From Synaphobranchus kaupii (lineage: Eukaryota > Chordata > Actinopteri > Anguilliformes > Synaphobranchidae), in assembly GCA_029718625.1 (NCBI GenBank), contig JAINUF010000032.1:496001-560000 (forward strand): a stretch of 64,000 nt of DNA, read 5' to 3'. The translations under genes and the position numbers were made by a program. Positions 1 through 12,800 of this stretch are shown piece by piece; the first letter of the stretch is position 1, and each line of letters begins with the position of its first letter. Below the pieces are notes generated by a model. That model was not told where the DNA came from and made no database searches. It saw only the letters and a program-made list of their open reading frames with translations.

Positions 1-39
1 TTTCAACTGTTGCATGCACTTTCTCAGACATTCACTTCC

Positions 40-235
40 TTAGGGCATTTCAATTATGGTTTCTCATTACTTAGGCCTATTAGGTAGCCTTGCAAGGTTG
101 GTCCACGAAAGCCTGAGACAGCTGTTGGGACAGCTACTGAGTAGCCTACCAAAGATGGTGGATTCAGCAAAATGAACAAGTTTCACATAACATCAATTGC
201 CCTCGCATAAAACTGACACTCACTGCACTTTCTTA
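40..235. repeat. Diverged direct repeat, copy 1
   Basis: This stretch resembles 1655-1855 in the same orientation. Shared blocks include 'aagcctgagacagctgt', 'gcctaccaaagat' and 'catcaattgccctc'. No coding potential is seen. The copies are diverged and no termini are visible, so the class is unknown. Confidence 0.5.
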
Positions 236-789
236 GACATTCAGTCAGTTTGTTTCAGATGTATAACTTGCAGTTTGTAATCTGTACATGTAGTACAACA
301 CAGTAAACACAAAACACATACAGCTGAATGAAGACTTATTAAGAATCCCTATAAAACAGAACAAATCTTTCTGGGACTGCATTTTATTTGCTACATCATT
401 TGTCAGATCGAGATAAAGGCGTCTCTTGCTTCTCTCCGTGTAACAGATATGTTTTTGCTTCATCATAATTCATTGTTTATGTATAGTCTAAAAAGGGACT
501 AGATGTACTTGCCGAGCAGTATGTAGATTCACAATCTATACCGGAATTAGGTTTACACCACAGAACTCTAGATGAACTAGAAAGGAAATGGGGTCAAGTG
601 ATTCAATTCGACCCTATTCAATTGAGTACTTCTCCAAGTGGCACCAATACAAGATGGATGCCATGGGCCCACAGCCTGGAAATAGTATTACCGATGAGTA
701 GGGCCACCAGTTTTCTAGGGGGTATAAATCTCATGACAGTACTTCAAAAGGAGTGAGAAACAACCTTGTTGAAAAACTCATAGGTTTGA
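236..789. other. Unassigned intergenic DNA
   Basis: No exon-like ORF, RNA gene or bounded mobile element could be recognised here. The only ORFs are short and have no family resemblance. Confidence 0.4.
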
Positions 790-1250
790 TGAATTACTGT
801 AGCGCCCCTTATTGGCCGAATCTCACCAAAATTCCATGTACATTCCTGTACATGCTTACCCATATTTGGTTCATAAGTTATGGGCATTTTCACATGTTCC
901 CCTGCAATAACACCGTCTAATTACCAAGCGGAGCCAAATTTTACTAACCTCCTTGGTTTGACATGCCAAAAATATTCTGTGATGATGAAACATTGCTTTC
1001 AAAAGTTAACATTTTTGTGATAAGCCACGTCCACATCAATTTTTATTGGCTTTCTGCGTTTTTTTTATGTTGAAACCTTCTTTACATAACTTTGAAAGAT
1101 CATCGTTAGTAGATGCAATTTGCTCAAACAGTCTAGGAGGAGATTTTAAAAGTTTTTCACAAAATTGCAAAAAATTCAGTTTGGCAAATGGGTCCTTGAG
1201 GCAAATTTGTTTGTTATGAGCCAGGAAAAAGAATTTTGAGTATAGGCAAA
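790..1250. repeat. Dispersed repeat, same family as 24695-25800
   Basis: It shares 'tttttgtgataagccacg' followed by a 'tttattggct' block, and a 'gggtcctt..gcaaatttgt' block, with the longer copy in gene B intron 5. No ORF of note. By eye it is an old interspersed fish repeat of unknown class. Confidence 0.55.
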
Positions 1251-1654
1251 GATGTTCAAAAGTTATACCCCAAACTATTCAGTTTCTTCTGATACACCAT
1301 CAGGCTAATCTGGGTAAGTTTTGTTAACTGAGCAACAGGTGGGAATGGGAAACTACCTGCCAAATCTGGTTGCTCTATGCTGTACAGTTTTTTCTGTGCA
1401 TACACTTTTAGGGCAGACAAATAAAAATCTGAACAAAACCAATAGGGTTCCAGGCCAGCACCTGCAATGTTTGGAGCACTAAAAAGTAGCAATGTGTTGG
1501 TTAGGCTACCAGCAAAGCGTGTGTGTCAGGCATTTGAGGTAGGCTGTGAGGCAATTTCAAGCTAACCTTGGATATTTAATCAATCAGTCTGCCACAGTCT
1601 ATTCTGTCCATATACTAACAGTGACATTCCAGGGAGGCTACCCTTTTCACTGTG

Positions 1655-1855
1655 GACAGTTCAATCACAGTTTCTCATCATTTAGAAAGCCTGAGACAGC
1701 TGTCCTGTCGGGACCTACAGCTACTGCCTTGCCTACCAAAGATAAGCAAAATAAACAAGTAGATGCAATAATAATTATTTAAGTCTGTGAACCTAATATT
1801 GATGTGTTTTCACATGACATCAATTGCCCTCACATATAACTGAAACTCACTCTGT
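1655..1855. repeat. Diverged direct repeat, copy 2
   Basis: Partner of 40-235. The two are separated by about 1.4 kb that contains the dispersed repeat at 790-1250. No coding function is evident. Confidence 0.5.
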
Positions 1856-2199
1856 GACTTGAGGTCTGCGGGTGGGTGTTGAGAAGGCAGTGGCCAAGGC
1901 CTCAGGCTCTGGCTGTCGGAGAAAACACCTATCTAAAATGGGAAGGGGGTCCACTTTTCCTCAATATTATGAGAAATGCTTCACTCACAGAGGGAAGCAA
2001 GCACATAATGGCAGATGGCCCCAGATGGTGCTACCAGCTTCCAATTCATTTCAGTTATGCACATAATTTGTTCTTTATCAAAGAACAAAGGAGAAACCGT
2101 TAGAGAGGTGGATGGAGACGTGATCACACACCTTGCAGGAGATTGATGTGCAAGCTGGAGGCCAGAATGGTGAAGCAACCTGGGACAAGTCTGGTAGCA

Positions 2200-2905
2200 T
2201 CCTCCTATTTTGTTGTGTCAGGCTTTTGTCTTTTGTTTTTTTCATGCGCTGTGTGTCTGTTGTAGGATGGGGAAGCGGGCTGGAGATTGTTCAGGGCACT
2301 CATGCTGCTTGTTTCGATAATATTAACTAATTGTATATTCGGGATAATTTTGTTTGTGGTTGTCACCATGGAGACGCATTCACAACATACTGTATGCTCG
2401 GGAATGTCCGTTGGATCTGCAGCTACAAAGTTTACCATCGTTCTTCACCGGAGTTGAAGATGTCGGGACTCGGGACTGATCTAGGACTGCAGGCAATCTT
2501 CAAAAGGCCACCAGAGAAAGGAAAGGAGAAGATAATGCGGGGGAGGAGTGAGGCGACGACTGGGAAGGCAGACGCAGTTCAGTTCTCCATTTTCGACATT
2601 GTACAGAGACCACAACACTGCGTGTATGGAGTCGTGGAGGCGGAGTTTGTGTTGGACTGCTTGATAACACTGGACATCTCGGGACAGAGGGGGCTATTTT
2701 TAATCATGATGTTTGGCTGTAGGCTATTACACTTTAATTCACTTAATTAGTTTGATTAATGTAATGATGATATTGAATGTCTTTGTTTGATATGTTTGTG
2801 TGTTGTGGGTCTGCCCCACTGTCTATGTCTTTTTTGTTGTTGATGGGGCTGCAACTGAAGTTCCCTTGTGGGAAAATAAAAGTTATTCTATTCTATTTAG
2901 CAGGT
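2200..2905 (+). repeat. Possible retroelement 3' end
   Basis: The stretch contains a 139-codon ORF without recognisable domains. It ends in 'gggaaaataaaagtt' followed by a short TTCTA-type simple repeat, a layout often seen at the 3' ends of non-LTR elements. Class and 5' limit are uncertain. The flanking DNA at 1856-2199 and 2906-3169 shows nothing recognisable. Confidence 0.3.
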
Positions 2906-3169
2906 AAGACAAGACAATAAAAGGAAATAGACTTCTGTAACTGGACCAGGTTAAATATGTTTCACAATAAGAATGTTTGACAAGCATATGATACAGGATT
3001 ATTTTATATAAATAGAAAATAGATTATCTCACTACCTGTGGGAAGTTTTAAATGTCAAAGCTTTTATTTTTCATTCATATTTTTTTCTAGAATGGCTGTT
3101 TTGTCAGATAATAGGAATATAATCCATGATTGTCAATTTTTCAGTCAGCTGTTGAGAACCAACACTTAA

Positions 3170-4270
3170 CCCTTAGATGCATGAGTGATTGGACCCTACA
3201 CTCTTCCATAAGTGGGTCAAAAATGACCCGTATTAGAATCAATGTGTATTAACCACACATAAGTAACCTTAAGTATTAAACTAGCAGCGTGAACCACTTA
3301 AACAAGGATTCAGAAAAACACAATCAAGGGAGGTCACAAGGAGGTAGGGAGGGGTGGAGAGAGGTGCAGCTTGAAGAGGTGAGTCTTCAATCTGCTCTTG
3401 AAGGTGGTCAGACTTTCTGTTGTTCTGACCTCCACGGGGAGCTCATTGGCCAGGACAGACAGACGTCGAGACCGGGTGCTAGTCTGAAGTGGGGGGGGGG
3501 GGGGGTACCAGTCGTCCTGAGGAGGCGGAGCGCAGGGATCTGGTAGGTGTGTAGGGTCTGATGAGCTTTTGGAGGTATGGAGGGGCTGATCCTCGGACTG
3601 CCTGGAAGGCGAGCACCAATGTTTTGAATTTGATGCGAGCCATCACAGGTAGCCAGTGGAGGTCAATGAGCAGGGGGGTGACATGGGAGTGTTGGGGGAG
3701 ATTGAAGACCAGGCGCGCTGCTGCGTTCTGGATAAGCTGAAGGGGTCTAATTGCCGATGCTGGCAGGCCAGCCAGGAGAGAGTTGCAGTAGTCCAGGCGG
3801 GACAGCACCATAACCAGGAGCTGGGTTGAGTGGGTGGTGAGGAAGGGACGGATTCTCCTGATGTTGTACAGGAAGAACCTGCACGCCCGGGTTACCACTG
3901 CGATGTTCTCGGAGAGGGACAGCCTGTTGTCCATCACCACTCCAAGGTTCCTGGCACAGGGCGTTGGGGTCAGTGGAGTGTCCCCTAGGGAAATGGAGAG
4001 AATAAGTTGATAAGAATCAAAGGTTCCCATGAGATTCCACAGGAACTGCATGTGGGTCATTTTTGACCCACTTATGGAAGCTTGGGGTAGTAATACAAAA
4101 ACTACAATTTCTTGAAAAGTATAAAAGGTACCTTAAAAATATATGGCATTATATCAAAAACATGTTTTTTGAGGGATAGCTGGAATATGAAATGATAACT
4201 TTTCATTACAAAGATATTGCAAGAACACAACCTCACCGGGTCATTTTTGACCCACTTATGCATCTAAGGG
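3170..4270. mobile_element. TTAA-type (piggyBac-like) non-autonomous element, carrying a LINE fragment
   Basis: The ends are inverted repeats beginning CCCTTAGATGCAT, followed by an internal palindromic 'gggtcaaaaatgaccc' motif. The left end abuts TTAA at 3166-3169. The right end abuts TACA, which could be a mutated TTAA. The related block at 30.5 kb reads straight through this point ('gcttaaaacagcaaatag'), so it acts as an empty site. A LINE fragment (about 3290-4043, minus strand) lies between two copies of the palindromic motif. No transposase is encoded. Confidence 0.65.
3290..4060 (-). pseudogene. LINE (L2/CR1-like) reverse transcriptase C-terminal fragment
   Basis: A minus-strand ORF (3479-4060, 193 codons) has the typical end of fish L2/CR1-like LINE polymerases: an LGVVMD motif, then SRLDYCNSLL, LQLIQNAAARL and LHWLPV blocks. 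Endonuclease and RT catalytic domains are missing, so this is a 5'-truncated dead copy. It lies inside the TTAA-type element. The exact LINE family is not certain. Confidence 0.8.
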
Positions 4271-4830
4271 TACAGCCAATTTACAGCAAATAGTGATTGA
4301 TGTTCTCTTCAGAGGACTGAATGCTTACTGAAAGCGGTACACCGATAGCTTCATTGTGTGGGTATGGCTGGTCATGAAGAACAGTTGTCATGTCAAGGTC
4401 AGCTGTGGTATAACCATTATGACACATTGGATTTCCAGTTCAGGGGCAGACTATCCATTCTCTTTGACTCTGTTCAGTCTTTCATATTCAGCTGAAATGA
4501 ATAGTGTGAACATGGGGAGGGCATCACACTTAAAAATGTTTGTTTGTTTGTAACATTAATGTTTAATACTGAAATTAACACATGCACTGCACAGGGGGCA
4601 TAGTTATTTCATTTATTGCATGAGACAATGTGAAATTAAATAATAGAAAACAAAATCTTGCATTATTAGACAATACAGTTGTATTGTCCCGCTCACATTG
4701 TCTTCACCACTAATCCATGATACTCATAGAAATTACAGCCATTAGAATATATGATATATCACCAGTCTGTTATACTTACTTAGAGCTTTAAAGATTTAAA
4801 CCAGACACCCACATCTGGTCTTTGCTGTCC
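4271..4830. repeat. Duplicated intergenic block U, copy 1
   Basis: About 550 bp matches 30551-31230 in the same orientation (shared 'gatagcttcattgtgtgggt', 'ggtcatgaagaacagttgtc'). The last part also resembles 50680-50770. The 30.6-kb copy carries about 145 bp extra. No exon-like ORF is present. It probably moved with the receptor duplications. Confidence 0.7.
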
Positions 4831-5084
4831 GTTTCCTATTAAAACTCACCAATGGGATTCTGAAGGGCCCGACGGTGTGGGTGACATCCCAAAGACTTCA
4901 GACTGACACAAATCACACCGACTGCAACACCCTACAAACCACATTGCGTCCATCCTATAAAACATGCCCTCTTTGTGAATTCATCATGTGACTGACAGTG
5001 GCACCAATGGGGACAGAGAGAGATGGCAAAATGACCTTGCAGGTAAGTCATAGGGGTACTGTGATTGTCTGATTAATCATGCCA

Positions 5085-5745
5085 TACATTACACACATTA
5101 CACATTACAATCATTTGGCAGACGCTTTTATCCAAAGCGACGTACAATAAGTGCATGTTGAAGGTCAGTGACGCGACTACAAAGCAAATCCGACAAAGCA
5201 CAACTTTCTCACAGCGTAGGAGCTATCCCTAGTAATGAACATGAGTAGTACACACAGTCAGCTATACATTCTGAACTAAAAATAACCAAAAACACAAGTT
5301 AAATAGAAAACAAGCAAAAAAAAACAGGAAGCGAGTACTATAGAATGGCCCTATATAGGTATTTTAGTCGAGGTGGAGTCTGAAAAAGTGCGTTTTCAGA
5401 CCACGATGAAAAACAGACAGTGTTTCAGCTGAGCGCAGCAGAGTGGGGAGTTCGTTCCACCACTGGGGAGCTAGGGTGGAAAAGCTCCGCAGTCAGGACG
5501 AGCGGGAGCCGTTAACACGGAGGGGGGGAAGTGCAAGTCGCCCTGCAGCAGCAGAGCGAAGTGGTCGAGCAGGAGCGTAGTGCTGGATTAAGTCCTGTAG
5601 GTAGGAGGGGCCTCTTTTGGCTGCAGTGTAGGCCAGGGTCAGAACTTTGAACCTGATCCTGGCCACAACCGGCAGCCAGTGGAGTGACCTCAGCAGGGGG
5701 GTGACATGCGAGAACTTCGGGAGACAGGTCAAGCTGACAGGTCAA
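5085..5745 (-). repeat. 5'-truncated L2-like LINE 3' end
   Basis: On the minus strand the final RT codons are readable (5493-5732: HVTPLLRSLHWLPV, PLRSAAAGRL), followed by the 3' tail with the widespread fish sequence 'ggcagacgcttttatccaaa' (plus-strand sense) near 5120. It is diverged from the copy at 3.3-4.06 kb. No catalytic domain remains. Confidence 0.75.
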
Positions 5746-6229
5746 GCTTTACAGGTCATACCCACCCACATTGCAAAAACCAAATAATAACTTAAATAAT
5801 AAGTATTTAAAATTGATTTCTTACTTTTTTGGTGAATAAGACAAAAAAATTGCCAATGATGTGAGACAGTTTGACTCATTTTTAAATTTGCCAATTGGGG
5901 TAAGGCAATTTCACTTGACAAGCAAAAAATAACTTAAAACAAGGTGATATCGTCTACTCAAGAGAAAGGCAAGATTTGAAAACTCATGCATTATAAAACT
6001 AAAACACTTAGACTTTTTAGCAGATAGCCTCTCTGATCAAACACAGAGAATATAGATTCTCCACAGTGGCCTTATAACACATTGGTGCAAATATCAAAAT
6101 ATAGACATTAAATATTTATCAAATTTCTCTGTAAAATTAAATGTAAAAATTCAAACATGAATATAACCTACATTACATTTGATACTTAAAAATTATAGTC
6201 AGTATCCAATATTCACAGGAAGAGTCTGA
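5746..6229. other. A/T-rich intergenic DNA
   Basis: Nothing recognisable: no exon-like ORF and no bounded repeat. Confidence 0.4.
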
Positions 6230-6500
6230 GAAAGACATGAGAGCGGAGCAGCGGGACTGTCACCCACTGCATGTGACTGCCATCTACAGGCCGCTCAGTG
6301 TATTGTAGATGACATCCCAAGCATTCACCTGCAGCTGAGGCCCTTTCCTTTCAACAGCATGAACAGGTGAGGACTCCACTGTCAGTAGTGCTGCTGAATC
6401 CCAGTGGGACTATCATTGTACATGACATTAGCAGGAAGCTCTCATTCACTGGCACAGTCAGACATTCTAATAGCAATACAGTTTTGCTTGTTGTTGACCC
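6230..6500 (+). promoter_or_regulatory. Conserved distal 5' block of gene A
   Basis: This block is closely matched at 50940-51215, upstream of paralogue D and in the same orientation (for example 'gactgccatctacaggcc' and 'gtacatgacattagcaggaa'). It sits 250-500 bp upstream of the TATA box in A. In D it sits about 800 bp upstream, with unrelated DNA in between. Retention in both 5' flanks makes it a candidate cis-regulatory element; this is inference. Confidence 0.45.
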
Positions 6501-6629
6501 ATGAAAAATATCAGTAAAAGTGAAATAAGAGACAATAGACTCTCCATAAGAGTATCTCCCTTTCAAAAACAGACAAGACAGCCATTTAATAGAAAAATAT
6601 TAATAGACAAGATTAATTTTTATCTGCCT

Positions 6630-6750
6630 GAGCAAGCCAGTGTACCACCCCATGGGTGCCCAGCAGTATTCTTCAGAAGGGTTAAAGACTGGCACAATGT
6701 GACTGAAGGCATCGGTCTCCAGAGGGGCCAGGGCTGTGTATTCTATAAAA
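6630..6750 (+). promoter_or_regulatory. Proximal promoter of gene A with TATA box
   Basis: TATAAAA lies at 6744-6750, 51 bp upstream of the chosen ATG. The preceding 110 bp ('cagaagggttaaag', 'ggcacaatgtgactgaaggc') is nearly identical to 51905-52016 in front of gene D. The short TATA-to-ATG distance implies a very short 5' UTR. Confidence 0.7.
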
Positions 6751-6800
6751 GCATGTGATGTGGATGTCAGGCAGTGAAGTCGGGGACGTCTGTGGCAGGG

Positions 6801-9800
6801 ATGAGGCCTGTGCTCTCTTTGTGTCTGAACCTAGCCCTGGTCTGGACCTCTGTCGCTCCTCAGACAGCCTGCCGACTCCGGGAGCGTTTCCGTCTGAATG
6901 AGATGTACCGCAAGGGGGACGTGGTTCTTGGGGGGCTGTTTGAGGTGCACTTCCTGACAGTGTTCCCTGAGCTGTCATTCACATCCGAGCCAGAACAGCC
7001 GAGATGTGAGAGGTGAGTCGCGCTGCTCCCGAATATCAGGAGAAGACCAGACAGACATACAGTAGCTGTACACACAGGTGCAAAACAGGTATTTCCTATA
7101 CAGAAAGACAAATATATGATAGAGTATGATGACCATGGTGGCCGGGGTGTAAGTATTGTAAGGGTTAATTTAGTTTGCAAGCTATAGCATGGAAGTAGGA
7201 TAAGCTACAGCATGAAAATCAGGTTATTATTATTATGTATTTTTAAATTATTATTATTATTGTGTATTTTCATTATTATTGCTGTTAGGAGTAGTACTAT
7301 TCATTTTGATGTATTATTGTTCTTTATCATATCATTTTGTAGTAGGCCTAGTATAGTAGCTAGTAGTGGTAATAATAATAATAATAATCAATAAAACACT
7401 TTCCATACATGGTTTCCAACAATGTTGTCAGAATTTAGCACTAATTTAAAAATATTCATAATAAAGAAGAATAAGAAGAGTTGGTATACGTGCTAATACA
7501 TTTGTTAGGCATGTATCAGGCAGAAAATGGAAAGACCGCTCATCCTGTTGGTAATTATTTCTATCGAATAGAATAATGTGTAGCGTAGACAGTGGGTCGC
7601 TAGAGGGATAGATCGGAAGGCGTATTTGTTTGAACTTTGAAGGCTGCTATACAAAAGTAGCCTATAACCATACAAGTAGGCTAGGCGTAATTAATACGCC
7701 TAACAAATATGGCCAATTTAACAGTATTAAAATAACAGAACTCTTAGTTCAAAGGCATAACGTTGCCTGTCATTAACTTTAATTTGGTATGATTAGGTAG
7801 GCTTTAGCAAGTTCTTAACATTATTTTAAAATGAGCCAACAATCATTAGTTCAAGTCAAACTACGAATTCATATTATTAACTCGCGAGTCGCGACAACAG
7901 CATCAAACAGCGTGGGAGATGGAGTCAGCTTAACAGTTGATTAACAAAACCAATAGTTAAGGTTGAATATGTGGATAAAAAGCGTTTTTATCCTAGGAAT
8001 AATGTTGCAACACGTCACATCTAGCTAAGCATTTCAGTGATTAGGTGCAGTAGCCTATTTATTAAGTTTGTAAATATTCGCTAGCTAACGTAGCGACAGA
8101 CTGTAATAACCTAGCACTTCACGATACCGGTAGCTAAATGTACCCTACTTTCCATACAACTGGATTTGTCATTGAAAATACTGTTTTATAAATACATGAC
8201 TGATATTGTTAGCCTACATTAGCACGCACGGCGACTTTCCGGTAAAATCTCAGACGAGAATTCTGCCAGCTACACAATTACAGCAGCCACCATCGAACTC
8301 TGTCAAGTCATTTCTAGACACACTCCATCTCTGTGACTTAGTTAGATTTATTAAACATTTGTCCATTAGGTTTACATAATGAGCTCAAAAAGTATGAAAA
8401 TATTCAAATCTCAATGGCGCACAGAGCATTCTACTAACCAGCACAACAGCCTCTGAATCGTGTAAACTAGTGGTGTGTCGTTCGCGAACGAGTCGGCTCT
8501 TTTAGGTGAACGTTGGGAGCCGACTGGCATATCTGAAGAGCCGATTTGTTTTGTAAATGAACTCAAGACAAGTGCTTATGGTCTTGGTGGAACTTTTATT
8601 CGTTTTTTTTCTTCAAGTTCCATCTGTAATCAAAGAGAATAACTTTTTAGGCCAAAAATAAATAAAACTACTATAAGAAAATAACATTAATAATAATATA
8701 AAAACCAGTTTAATTGTTGGTCAATTTAATTGTTCTGATGCTGCAGTTTTGCACATTTATTTTTTTATGCATTTATTTATTTTTCTTTGTTATGAAGCAA
8801 TATTATTTTCTATTTTAGATCTTCTATTTGTCTATTTTGTTTTGAAATGTTCAACTACGCACTGTGTTTATTGTGCAATTTATTTCAAGACATAAAAATG
8901 CCCTACTTTCAGTGCACATGTGTAACAGCGTCTTACTGTTTTTACTTTTTTTTATTTTTTTTTACAGTTTTTATAACAAACAAAATACAAAATAATGTTA
9001 TTTTGGTAATTAGAAGGTAGAGTAAGATTCCTTTGAACAATTTAAGTGATAGATGTGCACAAACACCAATCATAGGTCAAAATATCGCTAACTTTGGCCG
9101 ATTTTGAAAAACCGGAAATGCTACTAAATGAAGAGCCGTTTGGGAGCCGAAAGAGCCGGCTCTTATTGGTGAGCTGAGCCAAATGATCTGACTCACTGAA
9201 AATGCCCATCACTAGTGTAAACTGTAAGGCATAAAAATTTGTGTAAATAAACTAAAACAACTGAGGAGCTTACCAACTACTCTGTAATGTAGCTAGTTTA
9301 AAAAGGTAAGGAAAGACAGGACAATTGATAACAGCAACACACATATAAGTAGGATGATTTTCAAGAGTGACATTGCTCTTTATGTTTATTTATTTTTCGT
9401 ACTGTGTAGTTTTTTTTACTATAATGATACTAATTGTAAACCTCAATGTTACCTAGCGATGGTTACTTGTTTCCCATCTTTTATTTGGGCTTACCTTTCT
9501 GTCCAAACAATTTAGTTTGGCTAGGACACCACTTCCTGAAATCTCAAGTAGCTATCCCATCTAGACACAACCTTTCTATACAGCAGTAAACTGCGACATC
9601 ACAAACATTTTATATAACTTAGCTAGCTAGCTACCTGTGAACAAAATACACACATAGGCAGTAGGCGTACTTATAGTTAGCCCCTTGGTGGCTAGCTAAC
9701 GTTATTAGGCGTGCTAGCGGTTGGAAGAGATATACTTTCATAATTGCATAGACAAGTAAAACAATTGAAGCCCTCAAGTTTGCTTTTTGGCGCAATTGTG

Positions 9801-12800
9801 CACAGCCTAGTAATTATGCACACACACCATTGTTAATCTCGGCAGTTTGAGAAAACAGCGAGTGAATTGTGATGCTTGGGATGCATTCTCTCCTGTGTGT
9901 AAATATTCATCATAACAATAATCATCTTGGTAGCTAGCCTACCAAAGACAACAAACATGGCGGCGTTTCAGTTTTTCTGCGTGTCCCATTGGCTGAAATA
10001 TCATGTCCGAAATCACCCTGATTGACCAAAAAGAAAATAGTCAGATTTGGAGGAGATGGTTTGAGGGTAATGTTTCCATAATGGGCTCAATTAATTTTCA
10101 AAGGCAATTTGAATTGCTAATAAATAATAAACTATGATTAGTATCATTAAGATTTTAAATAGCATACATCTGCACAAATAGTAGAATACGATGGTATGCA
10201 TTTTATATGGGTAGTATAAAAACTGGGACTAGATAGGCTAGTTACAAAATGGGAAGAGCAGAATAATAAGAAATATCCTGAGAAAGAACGAATTACACAT
10301 TTTAATCGATTAAAATTAGGTTTTACATAATTTTCTATGTAATTTTCCATAAATTATGTAATAATTTAGACATTAAAGTAACAGACATGACATGAAATAT
10401 CTTCATTGTCCAGTTTTCCTCTCCCCTCTGCCAGGTTTGATTTCCCAGGGTTCCAGGCAGCGCAGACCATGATCTTTGCCATTGGAGAAATCAACAAAAA
10501 CCCCAACCTGCTGCCCAACATCACGCTGGGATTCCATCTCTATGACAACTGCGTGAAGCTTGGCGTTGCGTTCCGTGCAGCCACAGCGCTGGTCAGTGGT
10601 ACAGAGGAGTCCTTCTCTGACTTGGGTTGCACAGGGTCACCCCCAGTTCTGGGCATTGTGGGTGATCCGAGCTCTACCCATTCCATCGCCATCTCCAGTG
10701 TGCTGGGCCTGTTCCGTGTTCCCATGGTACAGTATAACAGAGGAATCTGGTCCACAGCCCAGCTGCGCTTTTAGCTCTCTGAATCACACAGGAGGGGTAT
10801 TGAATCTAACCACGATGGAACTTTGTCTTTGAATTTGTGAACTCAAAAAATTAACCCTTAAGAGTGAACTCAAACTCAAATCAACAGAGCAAAAGTTGCC
10901 TTTGATTCAAAGCCTACGTATATCATTATTCCATCCAGGCTAGGATTGCAATGCCTCTCTCAGTGGCAAAAGATGAACTCCGTGTTTATTTACAAATGCA
11001 CTTTTAATCCTTATGTTTTTTTTTTGTTGTTGCATTTTTACAGAATCTTTTGGAGCAACACCAGTGTTTTTTTGTATTTATGTTTCAGCCACTATAATTG
11101 ACTCTGAAGAATGTGCATATACAGTTGCAAGAAAAAGTATGTGAACCCTTGAGAATTTTCTGTATATCTGCATAAATTTGATCTAAAATGTGATCACATC
11201 TTCATCTAAGTCCTAAAACTTGATAAAGTGAACCCAACTCAACAAAAAACACAAAAAACATTATTCTTTTATAATTTATTTATTGAGCAAAATTATCCAA
11301 CATTAAATGCTTTGTTGGAAAAAGTATGTGAACCCTTGGATCATACGTATTTTTAAAGTATCATATTTAATATTTGGTCGCATATCCTTTGCATGCTGTT
11401 ACTTCCTGAAGTCTGCGACCCATCAATATCAAAAGGCTCTCAATATCTTATTTTCAGGTACTGTTACAAGCGATACTATAACCACTCTGCATTTGAATGG
11501 ATCTTTATGGGAATTGGGGGGTGAGACTAGATTCAGCTGTAAATTACACTCGTACATTATGGAACACATGACTGGCTAAATGGCTGTAAGTCATCCAGGG
11601 TCTGAGGTATCAAACGAGCCCCAAACCATCACTCTGTGGCCAGATATGGAGTAGATGTGGATGGATCACTGCAAGGGTTATTTCTCCTGACTCATTTTCC
11701 TATAGAACTCTATGGGGAAAAAAGTCAGGAGAAGAAACCCTTAAAGTGATCCATCCACATCTACTCCATATCTGGCTGCAGAGTGATGGTTTGGGGCTTG
11801 TTTGATACCTCAGACCCTGGATGACTTACAGCCATTTAGCCAGTCATGTGTTCCATAATGTACGAGTGTAATTTACAGCTGAATCTAGTCTCACCCCCCA
11901 ATTCCCATAAAGATCCATTCAAATGCAGAGTGGTTATAGTATCGCTTGTAACAGTACCTGAAAATAAGATATTGAGAGCCTTTTGATATTGATGGGTCGC
12001 AGACTTCAGTAAGTAACAGCATGCAAAGGATATGCGACCAAATATTAAATATGATACTTTAAAAATACGTATGATCCAAGGGTTCACATACTTTTTCCAA
12101 CAAAGCATTTAATGTTGGATAATTTTGCTCAATAAATAAATTATAAAAGAATAATGTTTTTTGTGTTTTTTGTTGAGTTGGGTTCACTTTATCAAGTTTT
12201 AGGACTTAGATGAAGATGTGATCGCATTTTAGATCGAATTTATGCAGATATACAGAAAATTCTAAAGGGTTCACATACTTTTTCTTGCAACTGTATATAC
12301 CTTATCTAAGCTTTTGTAGCTTTTATCTGCTGGGTTTTATCACTTAATTAGGTGGTTAAGAGTAAATAGGAGCCCTGGAGCACTCACCTGCCTGTGATCT
12401 TTGTGTCTCTGGTCACCGTGTGAGGGACATATTCTTTACTGTTGTGGGTAGTGGCTGCCTCTGTCGTTTCTACTATTGTTTTCCGATTTGGCGTCGTCTG
12501 ATGCTCTATCGGATTTTTTCTGCCTCCGTCCCGGTGTTTGGATCTCTCCTGGTCATTATCTCCGACACCTGTGTTCGGTTTCCTTCGGCTATATATAGCG
12601 CTTACTTCCGCTTTCCGGTGCTTCTATATTGTCATTGCCACTTGACTAGGAAGCCGGTATAGGTATAGGTATAGGAAGTTCGGTCACTGCATCTCTGTTT
12701 GGCTTTATACAGGACACTGCTATTTTGACTAGTGATAGGATTAGAATAGGATCTATTCTTTTTTTTGCCTGCAGCCTGTTTATCTTCCTTTCAGCTCTTT

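Noticed and set aside
2331..2750. 139-codon ORF
   Set aside because: No domain or family likeness, and it lies in sequence that looks like a retroelement 3' region.
6351..6566. Minus-strand ORF conserved between the A and D upstream blocks
   Set aside because: The frames diverge outside a short overlap and show no splice signals; conservation is better explained by shared 5' flanking DNA.
10727..10774. Extension of the exon 2 reading frame past the donor
   Set aside because: The V2R exon pattern and gene D place the donor at 10727; the following codons are intron read-through.
11307..12108. Two nearly identical 90-codon ORFs on opposite strands
   Set aside because: They are the two arms of one palindromic element, with no domain and no start context; not genes.
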